A stretch of 64,000 nucleotides of DNA from JAFDYH01 sp049840875 (GCA_049840875.1 JASGJE010000012.1:1-64000); one strand, 5' to 3'; shown: positions 36,245 to 46,251, numbered from the stretch's first letter. Made by a program: numbers and translations. The notes: generated from the sequence alone by a model not told the origin.

Positions 36245-39200
36245 ATGAATATTTCAGAATTGTCATTGAAGAGGCCGGTACTTGCTACCGTGATGAACCT
36301 GATCATTATCCTGTTCGGCATCGTCGGGTATGATTTCCTCGCGGTGAGAGATTACCCTGCCATTGACCCACCAATTATTACAGTTACTACTTCTTATACC
36401 GGCGCTAACCCCGACCTGATAGAAACACAGATCACAGAACCGTTGGAAAAACAAATCAATGGTATACCGGGTATCAGAACGATTACATCAACAAGTAATC
36501 TTGGAAGCAGTACGATTACTGTTGAGTTCAATCTCGGTTATGATCTTGAAGCCGCAGCGAGCGATGTACGTGATAAAGTAGGACAGGCAACACGATCATT
36601 ACCACAGGATATCGATGCGCCCCCTGTCGTAACAAAAGCTGACGCAAACAGTGACTTTATCTTACTTCTCACTGTGCAAAGCCGTACAAAAAGCCTGATG
36701 GAATTGAGCGATTACGCAGATAACATTTTACAACAACAGCTACAGACAATTGACGGTGTAAGCTCTGTTTCTGTTTTTGGTGATAAGGGATATGCAATGC
36801 GTATCTGGCTTGATCCGGATAAAATGGCTGCGTATAATATTGCCTACAATGATATTACCAATGCAGTCAACAGTGAAAATATAGAGCTGCCCCCGGGAAA
36901 GATATATGGTAACAATACAGAGTTGACGATTGCAACGCTGGGAAGATTGACAAATGAAAAGCAATTCAGAGACCTGATTATAAAAGAAGATAGTACCGGC
37001 ATTGTACGCATGAATGATATTGCGAAAATTGAATTAGGTCCGCAAAGCCCCGAACAAAGCTGGAAATATAACGGCGTAAATGCGGTTGGCTTGGCGATCA
37101 TTCCGCAACCGGGCGCCAACAATATTGAAATAGCTGATGAATTTAACAAGCGACTGGATGCGATTAAAAAATCAAACAAAGCGGATCTCGAGTTCAATGT
37201 ATTAATTGATAATACACAGAATATCCGTCACTCGTTGAGTGAGGTGAAAGAGACATTGCTGATTGCATTCGCATTGGTGGTATTGGTAATCTTTTTCTTC
37301 TTCAGAAACTGGTTGATTGCCATTCGCCCGTTGATTGATATACCGATTTCGTTAATAGCGACTTTCTTCATCATGTACCTCGCAGGGTTTAGTATCAATA
37401 TCCTTACACTGCTTGGTATTGTACTGGCAACAGGTCTTGTTGTGGACGATGGTATTGTTGTCACGGAAAATATCTTTAGAAAATTGGAAGAAGGAATGAG
37501 TATTCGTAAAGCCGCGGTGGAAGGAAGTAAAGAAATTTTCTTCGCGGTAGTTTCTACTTCATTAACATTGGCAGTCGTGTTTCTTCCGGTTATCTTCTTA
37601 CAGGGATTTGTCGGTCGCTTGTTCCGTGAATTCGGAGTAGTACTGGCAGCGGCTGTATTGATTTCCGCTTTCGTTTCTTTAACCATTACTCCGGTGCTGA
37701 ACGTATATCTCACAAAGAAAGATGCGGGTCACGGAAAGTTTTATCAAAAGACGGAGCCGTTTTTTACCGGCATGGAAAACGGTTATCGCCGTTTGCTGGA
37801 AAGTTTCATGAAAATAAGATGGATGGCGTGGATTATTATCGGAGCTTGCATTCTCATTATCGTTGTAACGATTGGTTCAATTAAAAGCGAGCTAGCACCG
37901 CTGGAAGACAGGAGCAGCGTTCGCTTTACTGCGACAGCGCCGGAAGGAACGAGCTTTAATTATATGAGCGCTGTTGCAGATAGCATCGCAGCTTATTTAT
38001 ATGATTCGGTTGGTGAACGGGATTTTGTTTTTGTAAGAACGCCAGGGAATGGAGGTATTAATACAACGGCTCCACGTATCGGGCTGATTGATCCGAAAGA
38101 TCGATCAAGAACGCAGGCACAGATAGCAACTGATTTACAACAAAAATTATCCAAGTTCAATGATGTTCGTTTGTTTGCAGTACAAGAGCAAACCATTGCG
38201 GTTGGTTCCGGCTCACGATCAAGCTTACCTGTACAATTTGTGTTGGAAAACCAGGACATGAACAAATTGAAAGATGCACTACCAAAATTTCTCGCAGAAG
38301 TAAGAAAGGATAAAGCGTTTTCTAACGCCGATGTAAACCTGAAATTCAATAAACCGGAAGTCGACGTTACCGTAGATCGTATGAAAGTAAAAGATCTTGG
38401 TTTATCAACCCAGGATGTGGTAGCGGCCATGCAATCTGCATTCAGCGGTGGCCGCCTTGCTTATTTCATAATGAATGGCTACCAGTATTATGTCATTTCC
38501 CAATTGGCAAGAAATGATCGTAACGAGCCGGGTGATATCAGTAATCTTTATGTAAGAAATAACAAAGGCATTAATATTCCATTGAGCGCTGTTGTTCATT
38601 TGGAACAAAATAGTAAGCCATCGACGCTGTTCCACTTTAACCGGTACAAGTCGGCTACTATATCTGCTTCCTTGGCAGATGGCAATACAGTTGGAGATGG
38701 TATCAAGGCAATGCAGGCAATTGCAGCAAAAACGTTGGATTCAAGTTTCCAAACGGCGTTGGCAGGTTCTTCAAGAGACTATGCGGAAAGTTCATCAAAT
38801 ATCCTGTTTGCACTGGGTTTTGCGGTGATACTTATCTACCTCGTTCTCGCAGCCCAATTCGAAAGTTTCATTGATCCATTCGCGATTATACTAACAGTGC
38901 CGCTTGCCTTTGCCGGCGCCTTGCTCAGTCTTTTGATATTTAATCAAACACTGAATATATTTTCAGAAATCGGGATGATCATGTTGGTCGGTCTTGTAAC
39001 AAAGAATGGAATATTGATCGTAGAGTTTACCAACCAGAAACGAGAGAAGGGAATGAATAAAACTGAAGCTGTAATAGAAGCGGCTCAACAGCGTTTGCGC
39101 CCGATCCTGATGACAAGTCTTGCAACCTCTTTGGGAGCGTTGCCGATTGCATTGAGTTTAGGTGCTTCATCTACCAGCCGTATTCCACTCGGTATTGTGG

Positions 39201-39346
39201 TAGTCTGTGGTATCTTATTTTCATTAATACTTACGCTGTTCGTCATCCCGGCGATATACACCTATCTTTCAGGGAAACATCGTTCAGAAAGAAACAAAGA
39301 AGAGGAAGAAAAAGAAAAAGCAACAGACTCAACTGTTGCGCACTAA
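36245..39346 (+). CDS. RND multidrug-efflux inner-membrane pump (AcrB/MexB type)
   Basis: Proton-driven trimeric pump. 1033 residues, normal for the family. Starts MNISELSLKRPVLATVMNLIIILFGIVGY; porter domains with PAIDPPIITVTTSYTGANPDLIETQITEPLEKQINGI; TM4 GLVVDDGIVVTENIF with the paired aspartates for proton relay; second porter region EDRSSVRFTATAPEGTSFNYM; last helices ILFALGFAVILIYLVLAAQFESFIDPF and LVGLVTKNGILIVEFTNQKRE. Twelve membrane helices. The tail is rich in Glu and Lys. The 27-base gap to the adaptor and the following TolC-type gene make a complete tripartite system. HAE-1-type drug or metabolite export is likely; no regulator lies beside it. Confidence 0.95.
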   Translation: MNISELSLKRPVLATVMNLIIILFGIVGYDFLAVRDYPAIDPPIITVTTSYTGANPDLIETQITEPLEKQINGIPGIRTITSTSNLGSSTITVEFNLGYDLEAAASDVRDKVGQATRSLPQDIDAPPVVTKADANSDFILLLTVQSRTKSLMELSDYADNILQQQLQTIDGVSSVSVFGDKGYAMRIWLDPDKMAAYNIAYNDITNAVNSENIELPPGKIYGNNTELTIATLGRLTNEKQFRDLIIKEDSTGIVRMNDIAKIELGPQSPEQSWKYNGVNAVGLAIIPQPGANNIEIADEFNKRLDAIKKSNKADLEFNVLIDNTQNIRHSLSEVKETLLIAFALVVLVIFFFFRNWLIAIRPLIDIPISLIATFFIMYLAGFSINILTLLGIVLATGLVVDDGIVVTENIFRKLEEGMSIRKAAVEGSKEIFFAVVSTSLTLAVVFLPVIFLQGFVGRLFREFGVVLAAAVLISAFVSLTITPVLNVYLTKKDAGHGKFYQKTEPFFTGMENGYRRLLESFMKIRWMAWIIIGACILIIVVTIGSIKSELAPLEDRSSVRFTATAPEGTSFNYMSAVADSIAAYLYDSVGERDFVFVRTPGNGGINTTAPRIGLIDPKDRSRTQAQIATDLQQKLSKFNDVRLFAVQEQTIAVGSGSRSSLPVQFVLENQDMNKLKDALPKFLAEVRKDKAFSNADVNLKFNKPEVDVTVDRMKVKDLGLSTQDVVAAMQSAFSGGRLAYFIMNGYQYYVISQLARNDRNEPGDISNLYVRNNKGINIPLSAVVHLEQNSKPSTLFHFNRYKSATISASLADGNTVGDGIKAMQAIAAKTLDSSFQTALAGSSRDYAESSSNILFALGFAVILIYLVLAAQFESFIDPFAIILTVPLAFAGALLSLLIFNQTLNIFSEIGMIMLVGLVTKNGILIVEFTNQKREKGMNKTEAVIEAAQQRLRPILMTSLATSLGALPIALSLGASSTSRIPLGIVVVCGILFSLILTLFVIPAIYTYLSGKHRSERNKEEEEKEKATDSTVAH

Positions 39347-39429
39347 ATTTATTTGTTATTAAACGAAAAGTTGAATCGTGGATATAGTTATTTAAAAAAA
39401 TAAAACGAGAGATCGAACTTAAAAGATAA

Positions 39430-40728
39430 ATGATGAAGGTTTTTGGAACATTGATTTTTATTATTGGGCTTGCAATTAATGGTTTTTCGCAAAACCTGAC
39501 ATTGCCCGATGCCATCAATATTTCGTTGAAGAATAGCCTGGATATACAAATACTGCGAAACAACAGGGAGATAGCAGATGTTAACAATAACATAGGCGTT
39601 GCAGGCGGATTGCCGGTTGTTACTGCTTCCGTAGCTGACAATGAACAGGTGAATGATATCAATCAAAAATTGAACACAGGCGTTGTTATCAAACGTAGCG
39701 GTGCATCAGGAAATACATTGACTGCAGGAGTAAATGCTACGATGCTTTTATACAATGGATCAAGAGTGATTACAACGAAGAAACGACTGGCAGAGTTAGA
39801 GATGCAGAGCGAACAGTATATCAATTCACTGGTACAGAATACAGTTGCGTCTGTGATGACTGCTTATTACGATGTGATACGTCAACAGAATTATTTAAAA
39901 ACAATTGACGGATCGATTAATGCTTCGCAGATCCGATTAGATATTGTAAAAACACAACAAAGTGTTGGTTTGGCAAATAATGCAGACCTTTTTCAGTCGC
40001 AACTCGATTTAAATACGCTGTTACAATCAAAACAAACACAGCAACTAGTCATTGATCAATCCAAGACACAGTTGTTATTACTGCTGAATCTTCGGCCCGA
40101 TTCTTTAATTAATGTTAGCGATACAATTTTGATGGATAAAACGATTGTATTAGGCGATGTGTTGAGTCAATTACCAAACAACGCCGATATCATTGCAGCA
40201 GATGACCAGGTAAAGATCAACGAATTCATCATACGTGAGACTGCAGCGCAACGCTATCCTACAGTTCGCGCCAATGCAGCGTATAACTACAACAGGAACC
40301 AATCAGCGGCCGGTCAATTATTGCTAAATCAAAGCGGCGGACCAACAGGTGGTATCAGCATTGGTATTCCGATTTATAATGGATCTATTTACAAGAGACA
40401 ACAACGGGTTGCAGAAATCAATTCTAAAAATGCTGAACTGCAAAAGGATATCGTCATCCGTAATTATTCTGCCAGCGCCGTAAAAACATACCAGGCTTAT
40501 CTGAATAACCTGCAACAGTTAGAAACACAAAAGCAGAATGTTGAATTAGCGCAGAAATTGCTTGATCTTGTTTTACAAAAATTTCAACTGCGCCAGGCGA
40601 CCATTGTCGATGTCCGACAGGCACAACAAAGTTTCGAAGCGGCATCTTACACCTTCACTAACCTGAGTTTCGCAGCTAAATCTGCAGAGATCGAGTTGAA
40701 CAGGATTGTGAACAAGATTAAGTTTTAA
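39430..40728 (+). CDS. TolC-family outer-membrane efflux channel
   Basis: 432 residues with a signal peptide (about 1-21, AINGFSQ). Two long coiled-coil/beta repeats of the outer-membrane efflux protein family: LTLPDAINISLKNSLDIQILRNNREIADVNN at the start of repeat one, VTTKKRLAELEMQSEQYINSLVQNTVASVMTAYYDVIRQQNYL, then QYPTV-like QRYPTVRANAAYNYN and GGISIGIPIYNGSIYKRQQRVAEINSKNAEL in repeat two. Third gene of the RND operon, 83 bases after the pump; the operator palindrome at 40771 follows it. Forms the trimeric exit duct. Confidence 0.93.
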   Translation: MMKVFGTLIFIIGLAINGFSQNLTLPDAINISLKNSLDIQILRNNREIADVNNNIGVAGGLPVVTASVADNEQVNDINQKLNTGVVIKRSGASGNTLTAGVNATMLLYNGSRVITTKKRLAELEMQSEQYINSLVQNTVASVMTAYYDVIRQQNYLKTIDGSINASQIRLDIVKTQQSVGLANNADLFQSQLDLNTLLQSKQTQQLVIDQSKTQLLLLLNLRPDSLINVSDTILMDKTIVLGDVLSQLPNNADIIAADDQVKINEFIIRETAAQRYPTVRANAAYNYNRNQSAAGQLLLNQSGGPTGGISIGIPIYNGSIYKRQQRVAEINSKNAELQKDIVIRNYSASAVKTYQAYLNNLQQLETQKQNVELAQKLLDLVLQKFQLRQATIVDVRQAQQSFEAASYTFTNLSFAAKSAEIELNRIVNKIKF

Positions 40729-40770
40729 AAGCCCGGGTTATCTTTTTCAGTTTCCTGAATTGCTCCATAA

Positions 40771-40784
40771 GGCAAACGTTTGCC
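40771..40784. promoter_or_regulatory. LacI-type operator (perfect palindrome) before the TIM-barrel epimerase gene
   Basis: GGCAAACGTTTGCC is a perfect 14-bp palindrome, core CAAACGTTTG at 40773-40782, 57 bases before the ATG at 40841. TATAAT at 40800 and TATATT at 40824 lie downstream. It is the best of the three matching sites. Confidence 0.65.
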
Positions 40785-40840
40785 CGTGTTTTTCCTGTCT
40801 ATAATTCCCTGTCGATCTTTTGTTATATTGTGTTCAATAA

Positions 40841-41791
40841 ATGTTAAGGTCATCGATGTCATTTACACGAAGAAGATTTGTTCAATTAAGTTCTGCTGCG
40901 ACAGCGTCAGCTATTATTTCTTCTCTTGATTCATTTGCTATAACCAACAAACCTGATTTTACAATGAATGCCGGTTTTCAATTAAAAGTATTGGCTACCA
41001 ACTGGGGTTTTGATGGTAGCCTGGACAGCTATTGCGCCAAAGCAAAAAAGGAAGGCTATGATGGAATCGAAATCTGGTGGCCGACCGATAACAAAGCAGC
41101 GCAGGATGAATTGTTTGCTGCGCTGAAAAAGTATCAGCTGGATGTTGGGTTTCTATGTGGAGGAAGTCAAACCAATCCACAGGAGCATTTGGATTTTTTT
41201 AAGAAGATGATCGATGCGGCAGCAAAGCAAAAAATTCAAACACCATTGTATATCAACTGTCATTCAGGGCGAGATCATTTTGGATTTGAAAACAATAAAA
41301 AATTTGTTGAACATACTATTGCACTTTCAAAAGAAACGGGAATTACGATTTGCCATGAAACACATCGTAGCCGGATCATGTTTGCCGCGCATGTAGCAAG
41401 AGAATATATAGAAAAGTACCCGGAATTGAAATTGACGTTTGATGTTTCTCATTGGTGCAATGTTCATGAAAGTTTATTGGCCGATCAGAAAGAAACTGTT
41501 GATATGGTATTGGAAAGAGTAGAACATATTCATGCACGAATCGGGCATTCTGAAGGGCCACAAGTGAACGATCCCCGTGCACCGGAATGGGACGATGCGG
41601 TGAAGGCACATTTCGCGTGGTGGGATAAAGTAATCGAACGGAAAAAGAAGAACGGGGAAAGAATGACGGTATTGACAGAATTTGGTCCGCCCACTTATAT
41701 GCCCACGCTACCTTACACACAGCAACCGCTGGCAAACCAATGGGATATTAACGTTCACATGATGAAACTACTCAGGAAGCGTTATCAATGA
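40841..41791 (+). CDS. Tat-exported sugar phosphate isomerase/epimerase-type TIM barrel protein
   Basis: 316 residues. The N-terminus has a twin-arginine signal (FTRRRFVQLSSAATASAIISSL), so the folded protein goes to the periplasm. Start at 40841 or at the ATG five codons later. The remainder is a xylose-isomerase-like AP endonuclease-2 barrel: LKVLATNWGFDGSLDSYCAKAKKEGYDGIEIWWP, PLYINCHSGRDHF, TGITICHETHRSRIMFAAHVAREYIEKYPELKLTFDVSHWCNVHE, HARIGHSEGPQV, LTEFGPPTYMP. The metal-binding Glu, Asp, His and Glu positions of the family are visible (ICHETH, FDVSHW, HARIGH, TEFG). Exported members act on free or glycosidic sugars, not phosphates; some belong to 3-keto-glycoside pathways. Coregulated through its own operator with the fucosidase cluster. 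Confidence 0.85.
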   Translation: MLRSSMSFTRRRFVQLSSAATASAIISSLDSFAITNKPDFTMNAGFQLKVLATNWGFDGSLDSYCAKAKKEGYDGIEIWWPTDNKAAQDELFAALKKYQLDVGFLCGGSQTNPQEHLDFFKKMIDAAAKQKIQTPLYINCHSGRDHFGFENNKKFVEHTIALSKETGITICHETHRSRIMFAAHVAREYIEKYPELKLTFDVSHWCNVHESLLADQKETVDMVLERVEHIHARIGHSEGPQVNDPRAPEWDDAVKAHFAWWDKVIERKKKNGERMTVLTEFGPPTYMPTLPYTQQPLANQWDINVHMMKLLRKRYQ

Positions 41792-41947
41792 AAATCTGAA
41801 TGAAAGGATTTTGCTCTGTTTTATAAACAATTCTTGTTTCCTGATTAAACTGAGGCGTCAGTGAAATTATAAGCGACAATACCAGCATAGTAACTGTAAA
41901 ACACCGGCAGATAATCAGTAACTTTAAACTCCAGCGATTGATTTTAT

Positions 41948-44680
41948 ATGAAGATGCTTTCACGCAAATTAGTAGTGGTTTTTTTTCTCCTTGCCGTCGG
42001 CTTTGCGGCGTACAGGCTGCTGCGGCCAAAAAGGCTCATTGATTTCAGCACAGAAGTAAAACCTATTCTCAATAAAAAATGTATCGCCTGTCACGGTGGA
42101 GTAAAAAAGCAGGCTGGCTTCAGTGTATTATTCCGTGATGAAATGTTTGCAAAAACAAAAAGCGGTAAGACGGCCGTTGTTCCCGGTGATCCTGAGGCCA
42201 GCGAGATGATAAGAAGGCTAACGCTCAAAGATCCGGAAGAAAGAATGCCTTATAAACATGAGCCGTTGAGCAAAGATGAAATAGATATTTTGAGAACATG
42301 GATAAAGCAGGGGGCAAAATGGGGAGATCACTGGGCATATGTTCCGGTAAAGGAAGAGCAGGTACCCGCAGTAAAAGATAATTGGATTAAAAACGACATT
42401 GACAATTTCATTTTAGCAAGGGCAGATGAAAAAGGATTGAAGCCTTCGCAAGAGGCCGATAAGCCGACATTATTAAGAAGATTAAGTCTTGATCTTACTG
42501 GTGCATTACCCGGTACCACCATCTCTGATCAATATTTGAAAAATACAAATAGAAATGCGTATGAAGTGTTGGTAGACTCTTTACTTGCTTCGCCGCATTA
42601 TGGTGAGCGATGGGCGTCTATGTGGTTGGATTTAGCACGGTACGCAGATACAAAAGGGTATGAAGCTGACGGCGGACGTAATATCTGGGAATATCGCGAT
42701 TGGGTGATTCGTGCCTTTAATAACGATATGCCGTACAATAAGTTTATTGTTGAACAGATTGCAGGCGACCTGTTGCCCAACCCTACTGATGCACAATATA
42801 TAGCCACAGCCTTTCAACGCAATTCAATGACTAACGATGAGGGGGGAACGAATAATGAAGAATTCAGGGTTGCGGCTGTGCTTGACCGTGTGAATACGAC
42901 ATGGACATCACTGATGAGTACAACCTTTGGCTGTGTACAATGTCACAGTCATCCTTACGATCCATTTAAACATGACGAGTTTTACCAGTTCATGGCTTAT
43001 TTCAATAATACCCGCGATGAAGATGTGCCCAACGAATACCCGGTATTAAGGGAGTTCAAAGACTCAACAAAGCAGCAATTGGATGAGGTAGTGAATTGGG
43101 TAAAACAACAGTCTGGCGAAGAAGCATCGGAGAAAACAAAACTTTTTCTGAAGACATGGCAGCCATCAGTATATGCTGAACTTGCCGATAGCCTTACGAA
43201 TGCCGTTATCGGAGGTCATAATTCTTCGTTGATGATTCAGAATAATTCAATAGCACGTTTAAGTCATGTTGATCTTAATGATGTTGATCAGATGGTCTAT
43301 CATTTCCAGGCTGTTGAAAAAGGTGTAACAATGAAAATACACCTGGATGCGCCTAACGGCCCAGTAATTGGCGAATGTCCATTAATAAAGGATGAGCATT
43401 ATAAAAGAACACCAGTTAATATCATACCACAAAAAGGTGTGCACGACATTTTTCTTACATTCAATACAGCATTTGCTAAAGATAAAGATGCGTTTATTGC
43501 GTGGTTCGACTGGTTTGCGTTCGTAAAACAATTTCCGGGAAATGATAAGCCAGGTTTTGATAAAATGAACAGTGAGTATTGGAAACTGGTGAATGAACGT
43601 TTACCATCAACACCTGTAATGATGGAAACTTCACCAGAACGGCATCGTGCAAGCAATGTCTTTGAACGCGGCGCATGGACAGCAAAAGGTAAGGAAGTAG
43701 AACCGGGTGTACCGCAGTCATTAAATTTTGCAATGCCCGCAAATGCTCCTAAAAACAGGATGGGGCTGGCAATGTGGCTAACGGATAAAAAGAATCCTCT
43801 TGTAGCAAGAACAATTGTTAATCGCTTGTGGGAGCAGTTATTTGGTACGGGTATCGTAGAAACATTGGAAGATATGGGCACACAAGGTATCAATCCAACT
43901 CATAAAGAATTGCTCGATTATCTTTCCTGGAAATTTATGAATGATTATAATTGGAGCATAAAAAGACTATTGAAAGAGATGGTGATGAGTGCAGCTTATC
44001 GGCAGGACTCTAAAGTAACAGAAGAGCAAAAACAAAAAGACGCCGAAAATAAATATTACACAAGAGGCCCACGGGTACGATTAAGCGCGGAACAACTCCG
44101 CGACCAGGCGCTATGTATCAGTGGTGCCATGAGCCCTAAAATGTACGGACCGGGTGTGATGCCCTGGCAGCCGGAGGGAATATGGTTCTCGCCTTATAAT
44201 AGTGCACGATGGGAAAATAGTTCAGGCGAGGATCAATACCGACGTGCAGTTTATACGTATTGGAAACGTACCGCTCCTTATCCATCAATGATCACGTTTG
44301 ATGGCGCTCCCCGTGTTGTATGCACGGCGCGGCGTATTCGGACTAATACTCCGTTACAGGCATTGACTACTTTAAATGATTCCGTTTACCTCGATCTGGC
44401 CCGTCACTTTGCCTATCGTATGCAACGCGAAACTGGAAAGGATGTGAAGACTCAAATCAGCAAAGGATATGAAATGATGTTGTTTAAGCCGATATCTAAC
44501 GGTAAACTACAAGTACTGGATGACCTTTATAATAAAGCGCTTGTTGAATTTAAAAACGATTCAGATAAAAGCTGTGAAATGATCGGGTTGAATAATGAAC
44601 ATAATAACCCGGAAACAGCGGCCCTCGTAGTAGTGGCAAATGCGATGTTGAACCTTGATGAAGTAGTAACAAAGAATTAA
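41948..44680 (+). CDS. Planctomycete-type cytochrome c / DUF1549 / DUF1553 protein
   Basis: 910 residues. One N-terminal hydrophobic segment (about 6-22) serves as export signal or anchor. PSCyt1 haem domain follows: DFSTEVKPILNKKCIACHGGVKKQAG with the CxxCH site near residue 48-52, VVPGDPEASEMIRRL, then ERMPYKHEPLSKDEIDILRTWIKQGAKW. DUF1549 comes next (NDIDNFILARADEKGLKPSQEADKPTLLRRLSLDLTGALP, ERWASMWLDLARYADTKGYEADGGRNIWEYRDWVI). A second CxxCH (VQCHSHPYDPFKHDEFYQF) lies near residue 330. DUF1553 is C-terminal (RMGLAMWLTDKKNPLVARTIVNRLWEQLFGTGIVETLEDMG). The family always pairs with DUF1501 genes, as here. Biochemical role unproven; a periplasmic redox enzyme of sugar breakdown is my inference. 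Confidence 0.9.
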   Translation: MKMLSRKLVVVFFLLAVGFAAYRLLRPKRLIDFSTEVKPILNKKCIACHGGVKKQAGFSVLFRDEMFAKTKSGKTAVVPGDPEASEMIRRLTLKDPEERMPYKHEPLSKDEIDILRTWIKQGAKWGDHWAYVPVKEEQVPAVKDNWIKNDIDNFILARADEKGLKPSQEADKPTLLRRLSLDLTGALPGTTISDQYLKNTNRNAYEVLVDSLLASPHYGERWASMWLDLARYADTKGYEADGGRNIWEYRDWVIRAFNNDMPYNKFIVEQIAGDLLPNPTDAQYIATAFQRNSMTNDEGGTNNEEFRVAAVLDRVNTTWTSLMSTTFGCVQCHSHPYDPFKHDEFYQFMAYFNNTRDEDVPNEYPVLREFKDSTKQQLDEVVNWVKQQSGEEASEKTKLFLKTWQPSVYAELADSLTNAVIGGHNSSLMIQNNSIARLSHVDLNDVDQMVYHFQAVEKGVTMKIHLDAPNGPVIGECPLIKDEHYKRTPVNIIPQKGVHDIFLTFNTAFAKDKDAFIAWFDWFAFVKQFPGNDKPGFDKMNSEYWKLVNERLPSTPVMMETSPERHRASNVFERGAWTAKGKEVEPGVPQSLNFAMPANAPKNRMGLAMWLTDKKNPLVARTIVNRLWEQLFGTGIVETLEDMGTQGINPTHKELLDYLSWKFMNDYNWSIKRLLKEMVMSAAYRQDSKVTEEQKQKDAENKYYTRGPRVRLSAEQLRDQALCISGAMSPKMYGPGVMPWQPEGIWFSPYNSARWENSSGEDQYRRAVYTYWKRTAPYPSMITFDGAPRVVCTARRIRTNTPLQALTTLNDSVYLDLARHFAYRMQRETGKDVKTQISKGYEMMLFKPISNGKLQVLDDLYNKALVEFKNDSDKSCEMIGLNNEHNNPETAALVVVANAMLNLDEVVTKN

Positions 44681-44690
44681 AAGCAATAAG

Positions 44691-44723
44691 CCGTAGGCTA
44701 GGCTTTAAGCTTATAGCCTACAG
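44691..44723. repeat. REP-like hairpin between the DUF1553 and DUF1501 genes
   Basis: CCGTAGGCTA (44691-44700) pairs with TAGCCTACAG (44714-44723), one G:T-type mismatch, around a loop holding AAGCTT. No T-run follows, so it is more likely a REP-type palindrome than a terminator. Confidence 0.5.
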
Positions 44724-44739
44724 CATAAAGCGTCTCATT

Positions 44740-46251
44740 ATGACACAAAAAGATTTGCACAATCAACGGCTTGTAAACGAAGCACAGTCTGCCCAGATGC
44801 AGATGCATACACGTCGACATTTCCTGAAACAGAGTGCGATGGGCTTAGGGGCATTGGCAATGGGATCTTTATTGGGCAGTTGCGGTCGCAGTAAAAATGC
44901 AATAGCCCCATCAATTGCATTTGATCCTGTTCATCCGTTGTTGCCAAAAGCGCCGCCGTTTACAGGAAAAGCAAAGAGTGTTATCTACATTCATATGGCG
45001 GGTGCACCTTCTCAACTTGAGTTGTTTGATTATAAACCTGAATTAATGAAAATGGACGGACAAGATTGTCCACCTTCATTATTGCAGGGAAAAAAGTTTG
45101 CGTTTATAACTGGTGTTCCAAAGATGTTGGGCCCGCAGGCAAAGTTTGCTCAATACGGACAAAGTGGTATCTGGTTGGGTGATGGAATGCCGCACCTCAC
45201 TTCGATAGTGGATGAGATCACCGTATTAAAAGGTGTTACGACCGATCAGTTTAACCATGCTCCCGCACAATTATTAATGCATACTGGTACGCCGCGTCTT
45301 GGTCGTCCGAGTATGGGCAGTTGGGTTACTTACGGATTGGGAACAGAAAATCAAAACCTGCCCGGTTTTGTTGTATTGACCAGTGGAGGAAGTTTTCCGG
45401 ATGCAGGTAAAAGTGTTTGGGGAAGCGGATTTCTTCCGTCAGTTTACCAGGGAGTGCAATGCAGAAGTGAAGGAGACCCTGTGTTATTTATCAACGATCC
45501 GAAGGGTATGCCTCGCGATATTCGCAAGGCTTCAATTGAAGCGATTAATAAAGTGAACCAGGAAGAATATGCGGAATACAATGATCCGGAAATTCTTTCC
45601 CGTATTTCGCAATATGAAATGGCATATCGAATGCAGATTACTGCTCCGGAAGTAATGAATATAAATGATGAGCCCCAGTATATTCATGAAATGTATGGAA
45701 CAAAACCAGGCAAAGCCTGCTTTGCAAATAATGTTTTGCTGGCAAGAAGATTGGTGGAAAAAGGTGTTCGGTATGTACAGTTATTTGATTGGGGATGGGA
45801 TGCACATGGCGATAATGCCGGTAATTCTTTGAACCTGGGAATGCTTAATAAGTATAGGACTGTTGATAAACCAGTTGCTGCTTTATTGATGGATTTAAAG
45901 CAAAGAGGATTACTGGAAGAAACGATTGTAGTTTGGGGTGGTGAATTTGGAAGAACCCCAATGAAAGAAAACAGGAATGGTGTTCAGAATCCTTACCAGG
46001 GACGTGATCATCATACCGATGCGTTCTCAATCTGGATGGCAGGTGGCGGTATTAAAAAAGGATTTAGCTATGGCGAAACAGATGAAATCGGTTATTCCGT
46101 CATCAGTGGTAAAGTGGAAGCGTTCGATATACAAGCAACAATTCTGAATCAATTGGGCTTCGATCACGAACAGTTTACTTATCCATTCCAGGGAAGGCCA
46201 TTCCGCCTCACTGATGTTGCGGGTAAAGTGATACATGAAATAATAGCATAA
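44740..46251 (+). CDS. Tat-exported DUF1501 (sulfatase-like fold) protein
   Basis: 503 residues. Twin-arginine signal at about 27-52 (TRRHFLKQSAMGLGALAMGSLLGSCG); the terminal LLGSC could also be a lipobox. The remainder is DUF1501: KAKSVIYIHMAGAPSQLELFDYKPELMKMDGQDCP, GIWLGDGMPHLTSIVDEITVLKGVTTDQFNHAPAQLLMHTG, GRPSMGSWVTYGLGTENQNLPGFVVL, YVQLFDWGWDAHGDN, TIVVWGGEFGRTPMKENRNGVQNPYQGRDHHTDAFSIWMAGGGIKKG. The fold is related to alkaline phosphatases and sulfatases, and the conserved Asp/His set is present, but activity is not established. Partner of the preceding DUF1549/DUF1553 gene, 59 bases away across a hairpin. Confidence 0.9.
   Translation: MTQKDLHNQRLVNEAQSAQMQMHTRRHFLKQSAMGLGALAMGSLLGSCGRSKNAIAPSIAFDPVHPLLPKAPPFTGKAKSVIYIHMAGAPSQLELFDYKPELMKMDGQDCPPSLLQGKKFAFITGVPKMLGPQAKFAQYGQSGIWLGDGMPHLTSIVDEITVLKGVTTDQFNHAPAQLLMHTGTPRLGRPSMGSWVTYGLGTENQNLPGFVVLTSGGSFPDAGKSVWGSGFLPSVYQGVQCRSEGDPVLFINDPKGMPRDIRKASIEAINKVNQEEYAEYNDPEILSRISQYEMAYRMQITAPEVMNINDEPQYIHEMYGTKPGKACFANNVLLARRLVEKGVRYVQLFDWGWDAHGDNAGNSLNLGMLNKYRTVDKPVAALLMDLKQRGLLEETIVVWGGEFGRTPMKENRNGVQNPYQGRDHHTDAFSIWMAGGGIKKGFSYGETDEIGYSVISGKVEAFDIQATILNQLGFDHEQFTYPFQGRPFRLTDVAGKVIHEIIA

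Noticed and set aside
37228..37713. 161-codon minus-strand frame inside the RND pump
   Set aside because: Composition dominated by Thr/Asn/Ile, typical of an antisense frame; the plus strand carries invariant AcrB motifs.
43399..43893. 164-codon minus-strand frame inside the DUF1553 gene
   Set aside because: Antisense to the conserved DUF1553 segment; no start signal.
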